A stretch of DNA of 64,000 nt from NCBI GenBank assembly GCA_916048095.2, contig OU696583.1, positions 6,301,822 to 6,365,821 on the forward strand, read 5' to 3'. Below are positions 41,430-53,280 of this stretch, piece by piece. The stretch is from Sacculina carcini. Its lineage: Eukaryota > Arthropoda > Thecostraca > Sacculinidae. Position numbers and translations under genes: made by a program. Within the stretch, counting starts at the first letter, position 1. Each line of letters starts with the position of its first letter. Under the pieces are notes generated by a model, which was not told the DNA's origin, searched no databases, and was given only the letters and a program-made list of their open reading frames with translations.

Positions 41430-42420
41430 TATAAGAGATCCTCTGTGTGTGTGTGTTTGTCTGTCTGTGTGTCTGTCCCACCAGCCTTGGTTCATATTCT
41501 GCCAGTTACTACTCCACAACCACTTGGTGCACACGCTAAAACCTTACATCATCACGTAGCAAAAGTTTCGTCTACATGATGGATTAAATTTTAAGTCGGA
41601 AAAACATAAAAAAGTTATAGCGGTGTAAATACTAACTGAGCCGTGCAAAAATGCGAAAATTTTGGTCAATATTCTGCCATCTACTCCTTATAAACCAGCG
41701 GTGGTACAGTTATACAAATTATACCACTGTGTAGAAACTTTTGTGTTCTACGAGATAGGCTATGATTTGCATCCAAGAATTACACATAAAATATGTAAAA
41801 ATGACGAATATCCAATCAACATATATAGTTTTACTTGAACTTCGGCCGTCTGATTTTCTTTACGTTTTTCTTTATTTGTCAACAACTAATTATCACACAT
41901 CTCAATGAATTATACCATCATGATGGACATTTTGTTTTCTACAATACGGTATAAATTTGTATTTTCCAAAGTATACTGTAAAAAAGTTATGGCGGTGTAA
42001 ATTCAAAATGACAAAGTCAAAAAGACAAAATTGGCACTGAAAAACGTGAATATTTTGGTCAATATTCTGCCATCCACTCCTCGTAAACTAGCAAGGGCAC
42101 AGCTATACAAATTATACTATTCTGTAGACAATTTCGAGTTCTACAAGATAAACTATAATTCATACCAAATAATTATAAACAAATTGTGTACAATTAAAAA
42201 ATATATATTTTACATCCAAAGTTGTACTTTAACACCGGGCGATTAAAATTAATTAATTTATATCCATATTTCTCAATAACTCTTTATCACACATAAAAAT
42301 AAATTATATCATCGTGATTAAAAAAAATTCTCCTATAATACGGCTTGATTTTAGTTTTCCACAGTGGATATAAAGAAAATTACGGCGGTGCAAAATCAAA
42401 ATGACCTGTTGCCTATTTAA
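41430..42420. repeat. Tandem ~370-395-bp AT-rich module
   Basis: The sequence CGGTGTAAAT/CGGTGCAAAA recurs at 41621, 41993 and 42384, and TTTGGTCAATATTCTGCCAT at 41661 and 42054. A partial first copy starts near 41485. Blocks such as CAAATTATACNATTNTGTAGA and ATTATANCATCNTGAT recur in register. It is a satellite-like or duplicated unknown element with no coding. Confidence 0.75.
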
Positions 42421-43596
42421 CAGCTATTATGCACTATTCACTTGGGTTATATCAATATAAATTGTATCAGCATTTAGGATATGGTATTCCATACAATTTT
42501 ATGTATAACAAGCTTTATAAAAATATACATTAGGAAAGTTAGGAATGTTTAAATCGAAAATGACGACAAAATTTTGCGCACGAAAATTCCCTGGACAAAG
42601 CGACAAATTATGTACAATGTTCTGAAATACTACTGGAAATCACGTGAATTATTCGCAGAGACATTTGCGATTACACATTCATATACACTGATTCAATTTC
42701 ACTAATTTCCCAAAAAGTTCAAACATGAAATATTCTGTTTGTGCTCACAACCTAGCGAAAAATATCAATTTATTTCATCAGTAAATATTGGTGTGATGTT
42801 GATAGGAGTTAAAATGATACATGAAGATAGATGATACCTAGGAGTAAGTTAGATACATGAAGCGTGGGTTTAAACAATAGCGGGATAAACGACAGTTTTC
42901 TGGCAGTAAATATTCTAGCGGTGATATTAGATTAATACTCCAAATGATGTTGGGAATAATATGAAGCTATAAATATAATTTGGAAACATTATGGTAAAAT
43001 GTTTTAGAAATAATACGTAGCAGATCATAGATAGCATATGGGGTATAATATCCATGTAATCCGAAAAATAGCCGTTCCTCGCGCCTATGATAATTAGAGC
43101 GCTATATGAAATACATGTGTTGTTGTTGTTGTTAAATACCAGTTATAGCCATATAATGCATTAGTGAGAGCATTAATAAGGAATTATAGAGATGGATAGA
43201 TTTTTCATCATTTTGTATTGATTTTGTTTTGTGTTTGATTTCTGTTTGTTTGTTTGAGGCGCGTTTAGAAATAAACATTTTTATAGGTGAATAATTTTAA
43301 TAAGGATATACAAATTTACACTTTTTGACTTTTCTATTGGTTTATACTTTTAATTTAGACTTTTCTATTGAATAAGTGTGATTTATTAACACAAGCAAAC
43401 AAGCAGTGAACAAAATGAGAAAGCACTAGAGAAGCTACAACGTCGTACTCTGCAACAAAACCACCACACCTGCACACTAGACACACACACACACACGTCA
43501 CTCTCCGCTCACTCAACACCAACTGCCCTCTCCTCTCCCAACGCATCATTCACTCGCATACAGTCATACAGATCACACATACACGTATCAAATGAC
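42420..43596. other. AT-rich, no gene seen
   Basis: Contains a probable LINE/SINE 3' tail at 43090-43135 (GCGCTATATGAAATAC then GTTGTTGTTG), similar to 43752-43790. Otherwise nothing recognised. Confidence 0.45.
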
Positions 43597-45050
43597 TAGG
43601 GCTGTCAAAAAAGTAACCTAAAGATCAGGAAAAAGTAACTTTATTTTTTAGAAAAAGTAACCTATAAAAGTAACCTAAAAATAACCTGAGTTTTAATGTT
43701 ATTATCACTTTTGTATCGCTTTATCACATGTTTATCACGCCTTTGCTGATTAGTGTGCTATATGAAATAAACGGATTGTTTGTTGTTTGTTTGTGAACAT
43801 AAAAGGTAACCTAATAACCTATAAAAAATAACCTAAAAACAACCTAACCTTCGTAAAAATAACCTCATTCCAAAAAGGTCAATTTCTGTCTGCAGTTCTG
43901 AAGGAAGAAAATACACCAGTCCTTCTTTTCTATCCTCTTTCCGAGTTGATGCTATTTTTCACCCTTTCTCCGATCTGGTACCATTTTTACAACAAACCAC
44001 AAAAATTGACTCAACATTATTTGGCTAACATCGCAAAAAGGAGCATAACCATCAAAATGTAATTTAAAGTGGAAAGCTAATATGTAAGTGAAATACACTA
44101 ATTGCAAATGTAAATACTTTTAGTAATGGTCGCAATAATGTTCTTTATATTGTTTCAATGGAATTTCTTATCAAATAGCACGTACTACAGCTTGCATATT
44201 AGTGTGAGCGTAAACACTGCATGTGTGAATGCCCCCGTCCTCCCATATGTCAACCTGTGCCTGAGCACCCTGTGCTCACAGTCTTATAAATGTCAAACGT
44301 GGGAAAATGGTGCTATCTCCCGCCCTGAAAATCACGTGCTAATTCCTGTTCAAGTAAGTACGTACTGTCAAGTGCTACAGTGCAGTATCTGGTATAGAGA
44401 GCTCACATATCGTACTATACCACGCTCCAAACATCTCACGACACCCTCCGGTTCGTGGACATTTCCTAAAATGGAATGACGCTATCCTGCGTACCCAAGA
44501 ACGTATAAATAACGAGTAGCACAGATAGTGAGGTGAATATCAGTTGCTAAATCCTAACAGCAGAATATTTGACATTTCTTGATCTTCAGACCTAATAATT
44601 TTTTTCATTTCATTTCATGTATTTTGCCACAAGACACAAATTTAAAAAATCAACACAGGATATATACATAAGGGAACTCGAAGCCTTGGGCTTGTTCTGA
44701 GTCCACACAGTCGTACAATATACACTAATACAAAGCAGCATCACAGCAAATATTCCATCTCTTTTCATATTCTATCCTCATATATACCGTTTTTGTGACT
44801 CTTATCTGCAAAAAGTCACCTAACTTCGTGGTAAACTTGTCTAATAACAAGAAAAATAACAAAAGATAACCTGACGATAAAAAGTAACCTAAAAGCAAAA
44901 AAAGTAACCTAACGATGAAAGAGTAACTTTTGGTAACCTAATAACTTTTTTAATAATTATCGTACACAACTTTTTCATGCCGTCTTAGGCATCTTATGAA
45001 AAAGTGACCCTTAGGTGAAAAAGTAACTTTATTAACTTTTGACAGCCCTA
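43597..45050. mobile_element. hAT-type non-autonomous transposon with perfect 8-bp TSD
   Basis: Target duplication CAAATGAC at 43589-43596 and 45051-45058. Terminal inverted repeats TAGGGCTGTCAAAA on both sides. The motif AAGTAACCT (or AATAACCT) recurs many times just inside both ends, as expected for hAT subterminal transposase-binding repeats. A LINE/SINE-like tail (GTGCTATATGAAATAAACGG then TTGTTTG repeats) lies at 43752-43790. The 117-codon ORF at 44126-44479 matches no family I know. Confidence 0.9.
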
Positions 45051-45058
45051 CAAATGAC

Positions 45059-46330
45059 AATTCTGCAAGCAATGCACAGTGCATTCACACGTACACACAC
45101 ACGTACATGCACACACACATACATACATGCATACACCGTATATAGACACATATATGACTCAACCACAACTGAAAAGCATTTGCAGAGCATTATACCGCAC
45201 ACAATCTCACAATTCGCTATCAACTTTTAACAGTGGATCCACCACTGAAACATTATGCAAATACGCGTTCATGTGCGTCAGTGTATAGATATTTGGCACA
45301 CCTTAAATTCATGATTGACCGCATTTGTCCGTGAAAGCTCGCGTGACCAGTGTTGGCAAGTGTTGGTCGTTGTATCACCCGGTGCCAGCCACAGAAAATA
45401 AAAAAATTGTTGCAAATAAGAAAACATACCAAGCATACCAATTGGTCGTATTTTGTCTGTGTGTGGGCCTGGCGACTGACAAGCAATGTTGTACAGACGA
45501 TCATTCCTTCACGATCCATTCAACCACAATATCATATCATATCATTAAATTTGGGTGTTTTATGTGATAATTTTAGGTTTTTAAGCTGTTATTATGTGAC
45601 GAAAAACGGCAAAATATGTTGTCAAAAGTCAAATTATGTGATTTTTCCACTCTTTTGTAGACTATTTGCATTTTAGGTATGTATTTAGCGACATTCAATA
45701 GGGGAGACACCCTTTGGGAAGCGAAATGTTCTTAGTACGTGGCGAAAGTTTCACCTTGATTGGGCTCATTCCGATAAGGTAGGCGTGCCGTGGCGGTACC
45801 AGAATTTGTATCGTAGGAAGCTCAGGGGGTAATGAAACATATACAGGATCTGCGAAGCATGAGGAACATCATTCTAAATGTTCATGGTAGGGGTACCACT
45901 GTAGTGGTGCCATTTTTGTACTTATGCTTCAAAGCGCAATAATCCCGTAATTTGATTCTGCATATATATTATCATTTATTGTTATATCAGTAAGCGGCCG
46001 ATATATTTTGTTGCTCGAGCTATGACATCCGAGCAGCGGACACGTTTTTCTCACTTGCAATACAAAACATGATCTTGTCATCAGACATGATTTTCCTGGA
46101 AAATTCGACTTCACGCTGAATTCCTTCATCCTCTTTGAGCGTGATGCTACAGACGCTATTTGAGCAATTTGTGCTGAATAATTTCAGTAAATGTAAATAT
46201 GAAGTGCATGTGTGCATAATCCTACCTTGCCAACAAGTCAATGGCACGTGTAGTTTGGAGCCATTTTATCACACCACTTATGCCACACGGGTGGATTATA
46301 TGTGAAGCGGGTTTATGAAAATAAGACTTC
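45059..46330. other. No supported gene
   Basis: Short CA-rich patch at 45083-45125. The rest has no coding or repeat signal that I can name. Confidence 0.5.
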
Positions 46331-46349
46331 GTCAATAATTAAAATCAAA

Positions 46350-46460
46350 ACATACAAATTGAAAGATTTAAACTTTTCTATTGGATTCGCTTTTTGCTTT
46401 TAAATGTGAATTCCTTTTTTCATGAATTGTTCCACACTACGGGCGGGTTTAAATGCTAGT
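46350..46460 (+). repeat. Dispersed AT-rich repeat ending ACGGGCGGGTTTAAATGCTAG, copy 2
   Basis: Same family as 11620-11722: GAATTGTTCCACACTACGGG then CGGGTTTAAATGCTAGTAGT. Confidence 0.45.
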
Positions 46461-46787
46461 AGTATAATAAAATACATCGATAAATGTATATGTAAGGCTG
46501 TTAAGTACTGTCACTTTAGACTGGAGTTGTGACACTTTCAATTAAAAATGGTGCTTTTCATTTCACTAAAGGGGTGATCATTTGGAAGTATTCCACTTGG
46601 CCGTGTTAAGCCAATGGTTACAAACAATGACACCAAACTCAAATACAGAGTTAAAAATGCAATCGAAAAATCAAACGGAAAAACTAAGAATTTATGTCTA
46701 TTTTGTCTCCTGGAATAATTTTGGAAAATTGAACACCAATTTGTCTCTAAAATATGTCTGCTGCTATCATAAGGTGAGTGTTGGCAT

Positions 46788-47167
46788 TACACCACTGATA
46801 TTTACACCACTAATATTTACACCACTGATATTTACACCACTGATATTTACACCACTGATATTTACACCACTGATATTTACACCACTGATATTTACACCAC
46901 TGATATTTACACCACTGATATTTACACCACTGATATTTACACCACTGATATTTACACCACTGATATTTACACCACTGATATTTACACCACTGATATTTAC
47001 ACCACTGATATTTACACCACTGATATTTACACCACTGATATTTACACCACTGATATTTACACCACTGATATTTACACCACTGATATTTACACCACTGATA
47101 TTTACACCACTGATATTTACACCACTGATATTTACACCACTGATATGTACACCACTGATATTTACAC
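46788..47167. repeat. 15-bp minisatellite (left part)
   Basis: About 25 nearly perfect copies of ACACCACTGATATTT. It continues at 49905-50022 after an LTR retrotransposon. Because 15 is a multiple of three, all frames look open on both strands; no protein is implied. Confidence 0.98.
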
Positions 47168-47366
47168 TGTAGCCAGTGCGCATAGATAGCAGCTGTTTTA
47201 TATTAATTATGTGTGGACTAATCATGGCGCGCTGGATACGTTGATTATTTTCATTGTTGTTGTTTTCCTCTTCACGAATACATCACTCGTGTCCTGACCA
47301 GTGAGGTGTGCGTTATTTTCCGCTGGGTAAAAGTATTTGGCACTTACAGCTTTTTGGTCCTCTACA
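47168..47366 (+). repeat. 5' LTR
   Basis: 199 bp, nearly identical to the 3' LTR except for the palindromic insertion and one base (GTGCGTT versus GTGCGAT). This indicates a recent insertion. Confidence 0.93.
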
Positions 47367-47367
47367 G

Positions 47368-47385
47368 TGGTGACCCCGACGTGAT
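47368..47385 (+). other. Primer-binding site, tRNA-Trp
   Basis: TGGTGACCCCGACGTGAT is complementary to the last 18 nt of tRNA-Trp including CCA, one base after the LTR. Confidence 0.85.
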
Positions 47386-47419
47386 GTATTCGTGAAGAGG
47401 AAAACAACAACAATGAAAA

Positions 47420-49581
47420 TAGACGACATTCTGGTGTATTCACCTGATGCAGCGACACACCGCAATGACCTCGTCGAACTTTTCAGGAGACTCTCCAAGG
47501 CCGGACTGGTCGTCAAACCCGACAAATGCATGTTTGGCCGACGTAGGCTGCAGTTCCTCGGGCTGGAGATATCGTCTGACGGATTACGTCCCCTCCCAGA
47601 CCGAGTGGTCGACCTCGGCGCCATGCGGCAACCACAAAACGCCACAGAGTGCCGTCGTTTCGTAGGCATGGTTAATTTTTTTCACCGTTTCGTGCCAGGG
47701 TTGGCCGCGAAACTGCACCCGCTGCACGCGGCGATTCACGGGGCTGGTCGGAAGTTCGTGTGGGGCTCCGCACAGACGATCGCCTTCGACGAGGTTAAAT
47801 CAGCACTCGCCTCCGCCACGCAGCTGTCCTATCCGCGGGAGAACACTCCTACGCAGGTGGTCTCGGATGCTTCGAACACAGCAGTCGGAGCGGTCATCCA
47901 GCAATACCAGGACGGCAGGTGGGTCCCACTGGCCTATCACTCTCGAGCCTTGTCGCCCTAACAAGTGAAATGGAGCACAGGCGACAAGGAGCTGTACGCT
48001 ATATTCAGTGCTGCCAAACGTTTCAGGCACTTGCTCGAAGGACGCCCCGACCTCAGCCTACTAACCGACCATAAACCTCTCGTTTTTGCATTCACCAGCT
48101 CCACAGAAAAGTCACCACGGGTGCAGCGCCAATTGGCATATATAAGCGAATTTACGACGGATGTCAGGCACGTGCCAGGAGTCAAGAATGCCGCCGCCGA
48201 CTATCTCAGCCGATCTTTCAACGTATCCCAATCGACATGCGCGATGGGCGGGCAGAGTATCGACCTGAAGAGGTTAGCTCGTGCGCAGGTAGACGATCCT
48301 GAAGTGGCGACGCTGGTGAAGAGTCCATCTCTGCTGGTCGAGAGACGTTCGGTTGATGACGTTCCCTCCGGCCTTCTCGTCTCCACCTCGACTGGTATTG
48401 ATCGACCGTTGGTGCCAGGCAGCATGCAGCGGCAGGTATTTGACGCAATCCACAAGCTGCATCATCCAAGCGCAAGGGCTACTCGTAAGTTGATTTCGGA
48501 GAGGTACGTCTTCCAGCGGCTTTCGTCCAGAACGGCGGAGTGGGCGAAATCGTGTGTAGAATGCCAGCGGTGCAAGGTCGCACGCCATCAACACACGCCA
48601 CTCAGTCGCCACCCGCTACCGACCAGCAGGTTCGAGGCACTCCACGTGGACATTGTGGGGCCATTACCGGAGGTGAGAGGTTTCAAGTACTTATTCACAA
48701 TAATCGATCGCTTCACGCGCTACCCCGAGGCTGTACCACTGCGTGACATCACGGCGTCAAGTTGCGCCCAAGCGCTTCTCGGGTGGATATCGCGGTTCGG
48801 TCTTTGTTTGGGTATTACGTCCGATAGAGGCGCACAGTTTGTTTCAGACCTCTGGAAGGAGCTGTGGACGATGCTCGGCGTACAGTTGTCGACCACATGT
48901 GCGTACATGCCTCAGCAGAATGGCATCGTTGAGCGCATGCACCGGCAGTTGAAGGCGTCCCTCATGGCCGCCTTGAGAGACAACAACGATTGGCCATCAG
49001 CGTTGCCGGTAATGCTGATGGGTCTCCGAGCCGCTCACAAGCCAGATCTTGGTTCATCGCCGGCAGTGCTGGTGTTTGGTGAGCCGTTTCGTCTGCCGGG
49101 ACAGTTTTTCACGCAGTCGGCGCTTCATCCTGCCACTGAAACCGCTCGTCATCTGGCCACCACGATGTCTCGTCTGCGTCCGGTTCCCACGGCTTGGCAC
49201 AACCGCTACGAGTATCACCGACCTTTCGTTTCTCCCGCGCTGAAGGAGGCGTCACACGTGTTCGTGCGAGTCGATGCTCATCGACCTCCATTGACGCCGC
49301 CATACCAGGGCCCGTTTGCAGTGGTCAGTCGAGGCGAAAAGGCTTTCGTGGTGGATCGCGGTGGCCGCAGAGACACGGTGGCCGTCGACAGGCTCAAGCC
49401 GGCGTATTTAGAGAGGGCGGACGGTGCACCTTCGGTGACCGAGACAGGGCAGGCGCGACTGTCTTCCCCGGAGCGACAGCGAACGCCGGCAGCACCAGCG
49501 GAGACAGGTGACGTTCCAGCAAGACACATTGTGCGGTCTCGCCGAAGCAGGCCTGTGAGGCCCCCAATGCGCTTTCGTTGA
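47420..49581 (+). pseudogene. Gypsy pol remnant: RT 3' half, RNase H, integrase
   Basis: One frame with a single in-frame TAA at 47959-47961. It starts at IDDILVYSPD (catalytic DD of RT), then RT thumb (LQFLGLEISSDG, RRFVGMVNFFHRFVPG), RNase H (VVSDASNTAVGAV, STGDKELYAIFSA, LLTDHKPL), integrase HHCC zinc finger (IHKLHHPS, CVECQRC), the D,D,E core (LHVDIVGPL, ITSDRGAQFVSDLW, NGIVERMHRQL) and a C-terminal GPY/F-type module (YQGPFAVVSRG). Codon use is GC-rich compared with surroundings. Missing gag and RT palm make it non-autonomous. Confidence 0.93.
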
Positions 49582-49681
49582 TGTGCATTGTTAATTGTGT
49601 GCGTTGAGTGTATTTTTTACCTGCGTTTTTGTTGCGTTTTGTACCGCTTGTTTTATCGTTACATTGCACCTGGAGGGGGGC

Positions 49682-49904
49682 TGTAGCCAGTGCGCATAGA
49701 TAGCAGCTGTTTTATATTAATTATGTGTGGATATGATAATTATCATATCATGATAATTATCATGGCGCGCTGGATACGTTGATTATTTTCATTGTTGTTG
49801 TTTTCCTCTTCACGAATACATCACTCGTGTCCTGACCAGTGAGGTGTGCGATATTTTCCGCTGGGTAAAAGTATTTGGCACTTACAGCTTTTTGGTCCTC
49901 TACA
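49682..49904 (+). repeat. 3' LTR with palindromic insertion
   Basis: 223 bp. It differs from the 5' LTR by extra sequence at about 49730-49760 containing ATGATAATTATCAT, a palindrome repeated about twice. Confidence 0.93.
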
Positions 49905-50022
49905 ACACCACTGATATTTACACCACTGATATTAACACCACTGATATTTACACCACTGATATTTACACCACTGATATTTACACCACTGATATTTACACAA
50001 CTGATATTTACACCACTGATCC
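49905..50022. repeat. 15-bp minisatellite (right part)
   Basis: About 7-8 copies of ACACCACTGATATTT, continuing 46788-47167. Confidence 0.97.
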
Positions 50023-50029
50023 ACTGTAT

Positions 50030-51290
50030 TCACACCATTGACTCACATAATATGCCATTGCTCTCTTAAATTATACATACTTTATTCGGGTTTTTGGTTT
50101 TCTACATTTTGTTGATAATCCTGATGGGTATTTGAATGTGTCGAGGGGCACAACTCTCCGCCATGTGATGGGAGAGTTTGCGGGTCTGACTAGGCAGAGA
50201 TTGTTTTATTGTTAATTGTTAAATGGTTGGTCACTATCCTGTGGCCGGGTGGCTACACCCACACTAGTTTTTTTTAAACGATTGGGCTGTAGTAGTTTGT
50301 GGGATGATCCTGTGGATGATGCTGTACGTGTGTTAGCTGGTGAGTTGGTTATTAATTGCACAATTTAGGCAATACACAAAACTTGTTTATCTGATATTTT
50401 GCTGCTTGTCTTCAGAGCCGTAGCAACTGCCTCCCGTACTCACGGTTGAGGTATCCCGAGTGTTGAGTGGTCCCGTTGCCTCACGCATGATATTAGCATT
50501 TATCGTATAAAAGTATCGCATAAAAGGACTGCAAGTCCTCAGGAGACCGAGGAGCTGATCGTAACTGCATTTTCCCAAAATCGGACATCTATTATAATGG
50601 TGTTTTATTTATAATGGGGGCCCTAATGTCTTCGAGGCGGGCGGCTTAGGACATTACAACGGCTCTGCTTGCCACGAATTGTAATTTAAGATAATTACGT
50701 TAGAGCTTACAACAAATATTTCGACTACCAGACTCCGACTCCCAGATATCTCACACACACAAGTCGTACCAATCATATTTGAATAGATGTCGCAACATGT
50801 CACTTGCTAATATCAGTCTTCCTTGCGTTCATCTGATCAGGGGCGGTACCAAATAATCCATGAGTGGGGTTCATTGTTGCGCAGTATACAGTAATACAGT
50901 TTCAACCATTAATTTAGTATAAAAAATTAAATTTGCAAAATACAATATTCTGGAATATTCTAGAGACCTTGAATTTCTGGAATTCGCTTCATCAATTCCC
51001 TGTCAGGATAAAATGATTGCGCAAACTGGTCTAGTTCCTTGTCTAATATATTACACTTTGTCCTAAGTGACGTTTATTAGACTAAGTATAAGCTCACTTC
51101 ACGTGCTGATATCGACTAATTCGAATGCATTCTTGGCGTTTTTCTTGGATCATGTGAGATAAATAAATGTTAAATAATCGCGGTTGACTTGTCTTTTAGG
51201 TTGCTTTATTAGTGACATCTGGTGACGAAAATTGAACTACAAGCTAGCAACTTTTTCCGCCTATAATTTTGTGCATTTTGTCGTTTTCGC
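50030..51290. other. No supported gene
   Basis: Mixed composition; short unrelated ORFs only. No element ends recognised. Confidence 0.5.
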
Positions 51291-51905
51291 TCCGCCAGTT
51301 TCTGTGCACGCGTATTTGTTTTCCGCTTGTTGGGAGTCATTTGGTTGGTTACTTGCCTTTTTTCTGTTTTTTTATTTTATTGTATTTATTCTGTTGGTTG
51401 TTTGCACTTTTGTCTGTTTTCTCATTTCTGTGTGCCTTTCCCTCTGTATGTTTTTACCCTATCTAATAGTTTCTATGCACGCGTATTTGTTTTCCGCTTA
51501 TAGGGGATTGTTCGGTGTAGTGTTGTCCAATAGGCACACAACAAAGCGTACACACACAGTTATCGTTCATCGCCATATTTAGAAGTGTTCATCGTGTCAC
51601 CCAGTGTTCAGTGTATGTCTTGTGTATGCGTGTATGTGTGTATGTCACAACTGTGACCCTTGTTACAGTCAGTCTGATGCTAGCCTCGCTTAGGTGTGCT
51701 TCAATACAACCACTTGTGTGTTCTGTGTGTTTCTCGCCAATCAGAGGTGACAAAAGAATATTCCATTGGGTTATTTGCTTTGTTATCTTCACTTTTTTTG
51801 TTTTTTATTATTTATGTGTGCCTTTCACTCTGTATGTTTTTACTCCCTAATAATTTCTAAGCATGCGTATTGTTTATGCGCTTGTTGGGAGTTCTTTGCG
51901 TTTAC
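51290..51905. repeat. Degenerate tandem duplication
   Basis: The sequence TTTCTRTGCACGCGTATTTG with TTTTCCGCTTGTTGGGAGT-like continuation occurs at about 51299 and 51472, and in diverged form at 51856. The intervening GTGTGCCTTTCNCTCTGTATG block occurs at about 51429 and 51817. Three related modules of unequal length. Confidence 0.65.
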
Positions 51906-52185
51906 AAGTATTTCAAGTTTGTTTTGTGTTTCTGTGTGCCCTTCCTTCAGTTGTTTAATTTTTCCATTTTGTATTTGTGCATGCTTTACTGAACGCATGG
52001 TGTTTGTTGCCTGTGTTTCTGGTGGTTGATATTTTCTGTTTCATCGGGTCACGTGGTGGTGGTATGGAATTATTGTGAAATGACACCTAGAGGACGTCCA
52101 TCAGCCTCCAGACTTATTGTACCTACCACAGAAATTATGAGGGATACACAAATCGGAAAAGCGTGCAATACAGTTGGTCTTGACA

Positions 52186-52800
52186 TCACAGTGATCTAAC
52201 CGGATCTCCGACGGCGTAGGCGCTCACGAGCTTCGATATATTTCGCGCTTGCGACTTGGTAGCATATTCTGCCTGTTTCCCCTGTGCGACATAAGCTGGT
52301 GAGGGCAGAAGAGTGTCAATCTTGGTACGGACCTTTCTTCCGTTGAGAAGTTCACTTGGAGAGTATCCGCTTCCGGTTGGTGTACGTCGGTACTGGATCA
52401 GGAACTCGTTTAACGCCTTCTTTGGTGGGAAACATGCATTTCTCATCGCTTGCTTGAAGGTCTGAACCAGACGCTCGGCCGCTCCGTTTATTGCTGGATG
52501 TACGGAGCTCCCGTCAAGTGTGTAATTCCATGGTCGCTGCACCACGCTTTAAACTCCTCCGATTTAAAGTGAACTCCTCCTCCGGCTGCAGCATTGTCCG
52601 TTACCAGCGTGTGCAGATATCCAAAATGGGCGAGATCCCCTTCCAGAAAGTCGGTCGTTGCTTTTGCCGTAATCGTCTGCGTCTGGTGGGTACACAGGTT
52701 CTTTGATTACGAGTCGATGGGGACCAAGCAATTTGCCCCTAGGAAATTGATGGCGTGGTCTATATGCATGCGACTCCAGGGGTTCTCCGGTATCATTCAT
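52186..52800 (-). pseudogene. Gypsy integrase fragment
   Basis: Two frames joined by a frameshift near 52540. The upstream part reads SRMHIDHA (first catalytic Asp), FGYLHTLVTDNA (second Asp) and the downstream part INGAAERLVQTFKQAMR (catalytic Glu), then YRRTPTGSGYSPSELLNGR. No intact frame; catalytic residues remain recognisable. Confidence 0.8.
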
Positions 52801-53280
52801 GGGTGAACAGCTGACCTTTTTTTGAAAGAAGAAAGTTTATTTCACACTCGAAACAGAATATGAAGAACATCACAAAAACAGTTGCAAAAATGATATTTTC
52901 AGGGTGTAAGGAATTCCTGTCTCAACCACTGAATTAATTTATAATAATTCTATATCATGCAACTAAAAGCAATTGTGAAGTAAAGAAAAGAAAAAGTCAT
53001 CGTTTCAATTTTTGGTCAACCAAAACAAAAGTAGATCGTTACAGATCAAATTAATAAAAAATTAATAAAAGAAAAATTACAAAAATAAGGAGTTGATGAG
53101 CCGAAGAAATAGACCGAGCCAAGTACACGTGATATTGTCACAATCAATTATCAGCATTGGAGCTATCAGCTATCATTACCATCAACATTGTCAACATTGT
53201 CACCATCAACCAGATCACTGAGTCACTAATCAGTAATTGTCCATAATCAGCTTGTTCGTAACTTGTTTGGATTGTTCTGA
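52801..53280. other. Unidentified insertion inside the Gypsy integrase region
   Basis: AT-rich sequence between the integrase zinc-finger part and the catalytic core, with no coding. The ends are not clear enough to name an element. Confidence 0.4.

Larger units (their letters stand above)
47168..49904 (+). mobile_element. CsRn1-like Ty3/Gypsy LTR retrotransposon, internally deleted
   Basis: Direct LTRs at 47168-47366 and 49682-49904 begin TGTAGCCAGTG and end CCTCTACA. Target duplication ACAC at 47164-47167 and 49905-49908. The primer-binding site TGGTGACCCCGACGTGAT starts at 47368 and matches the 3' end of tRNA-Trp, the primer of the CsRn1/Kabuki group. The polypurine tract GGAGGGGGGC precedes the 3' LTR. 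gag, protease and the 5' part of RT are absent: coding starts mid-RT right after a 39-bp inverted piece of LTR. Confidence 0.92.

Noticed and set aside
44126..44479. 117-codon ORF inside the hAT element
   Set aside because: No hAT transposase or other domain recognised; composition like the flanks. Treated as chance.
46788..47167. CRISPR-like regular array
   Set aside because: Units are contiguous with no spacers; a eukaryotic minisatellite.
46582..47225. ORFs with TPLIF or ISGVN repeats
   Set aside because: Translations of the 15-bp minisatellite, open on both strands. The LTR insertion cuts the array, so it is not a conserved repeat protein.
48201..49529. Antisense ORFs opposite the Gypsy integrase
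   Set aside because: Shadows of the GC-rich plus-strand pol frame, which has clear domains.
52081..52200. 40-codon ORF starting MTPRGRPSASR (AT-hook-like)
   Set aside because: Short, single RGRP motif, no supporting context; lies at the edge of a dead retrotransposon.
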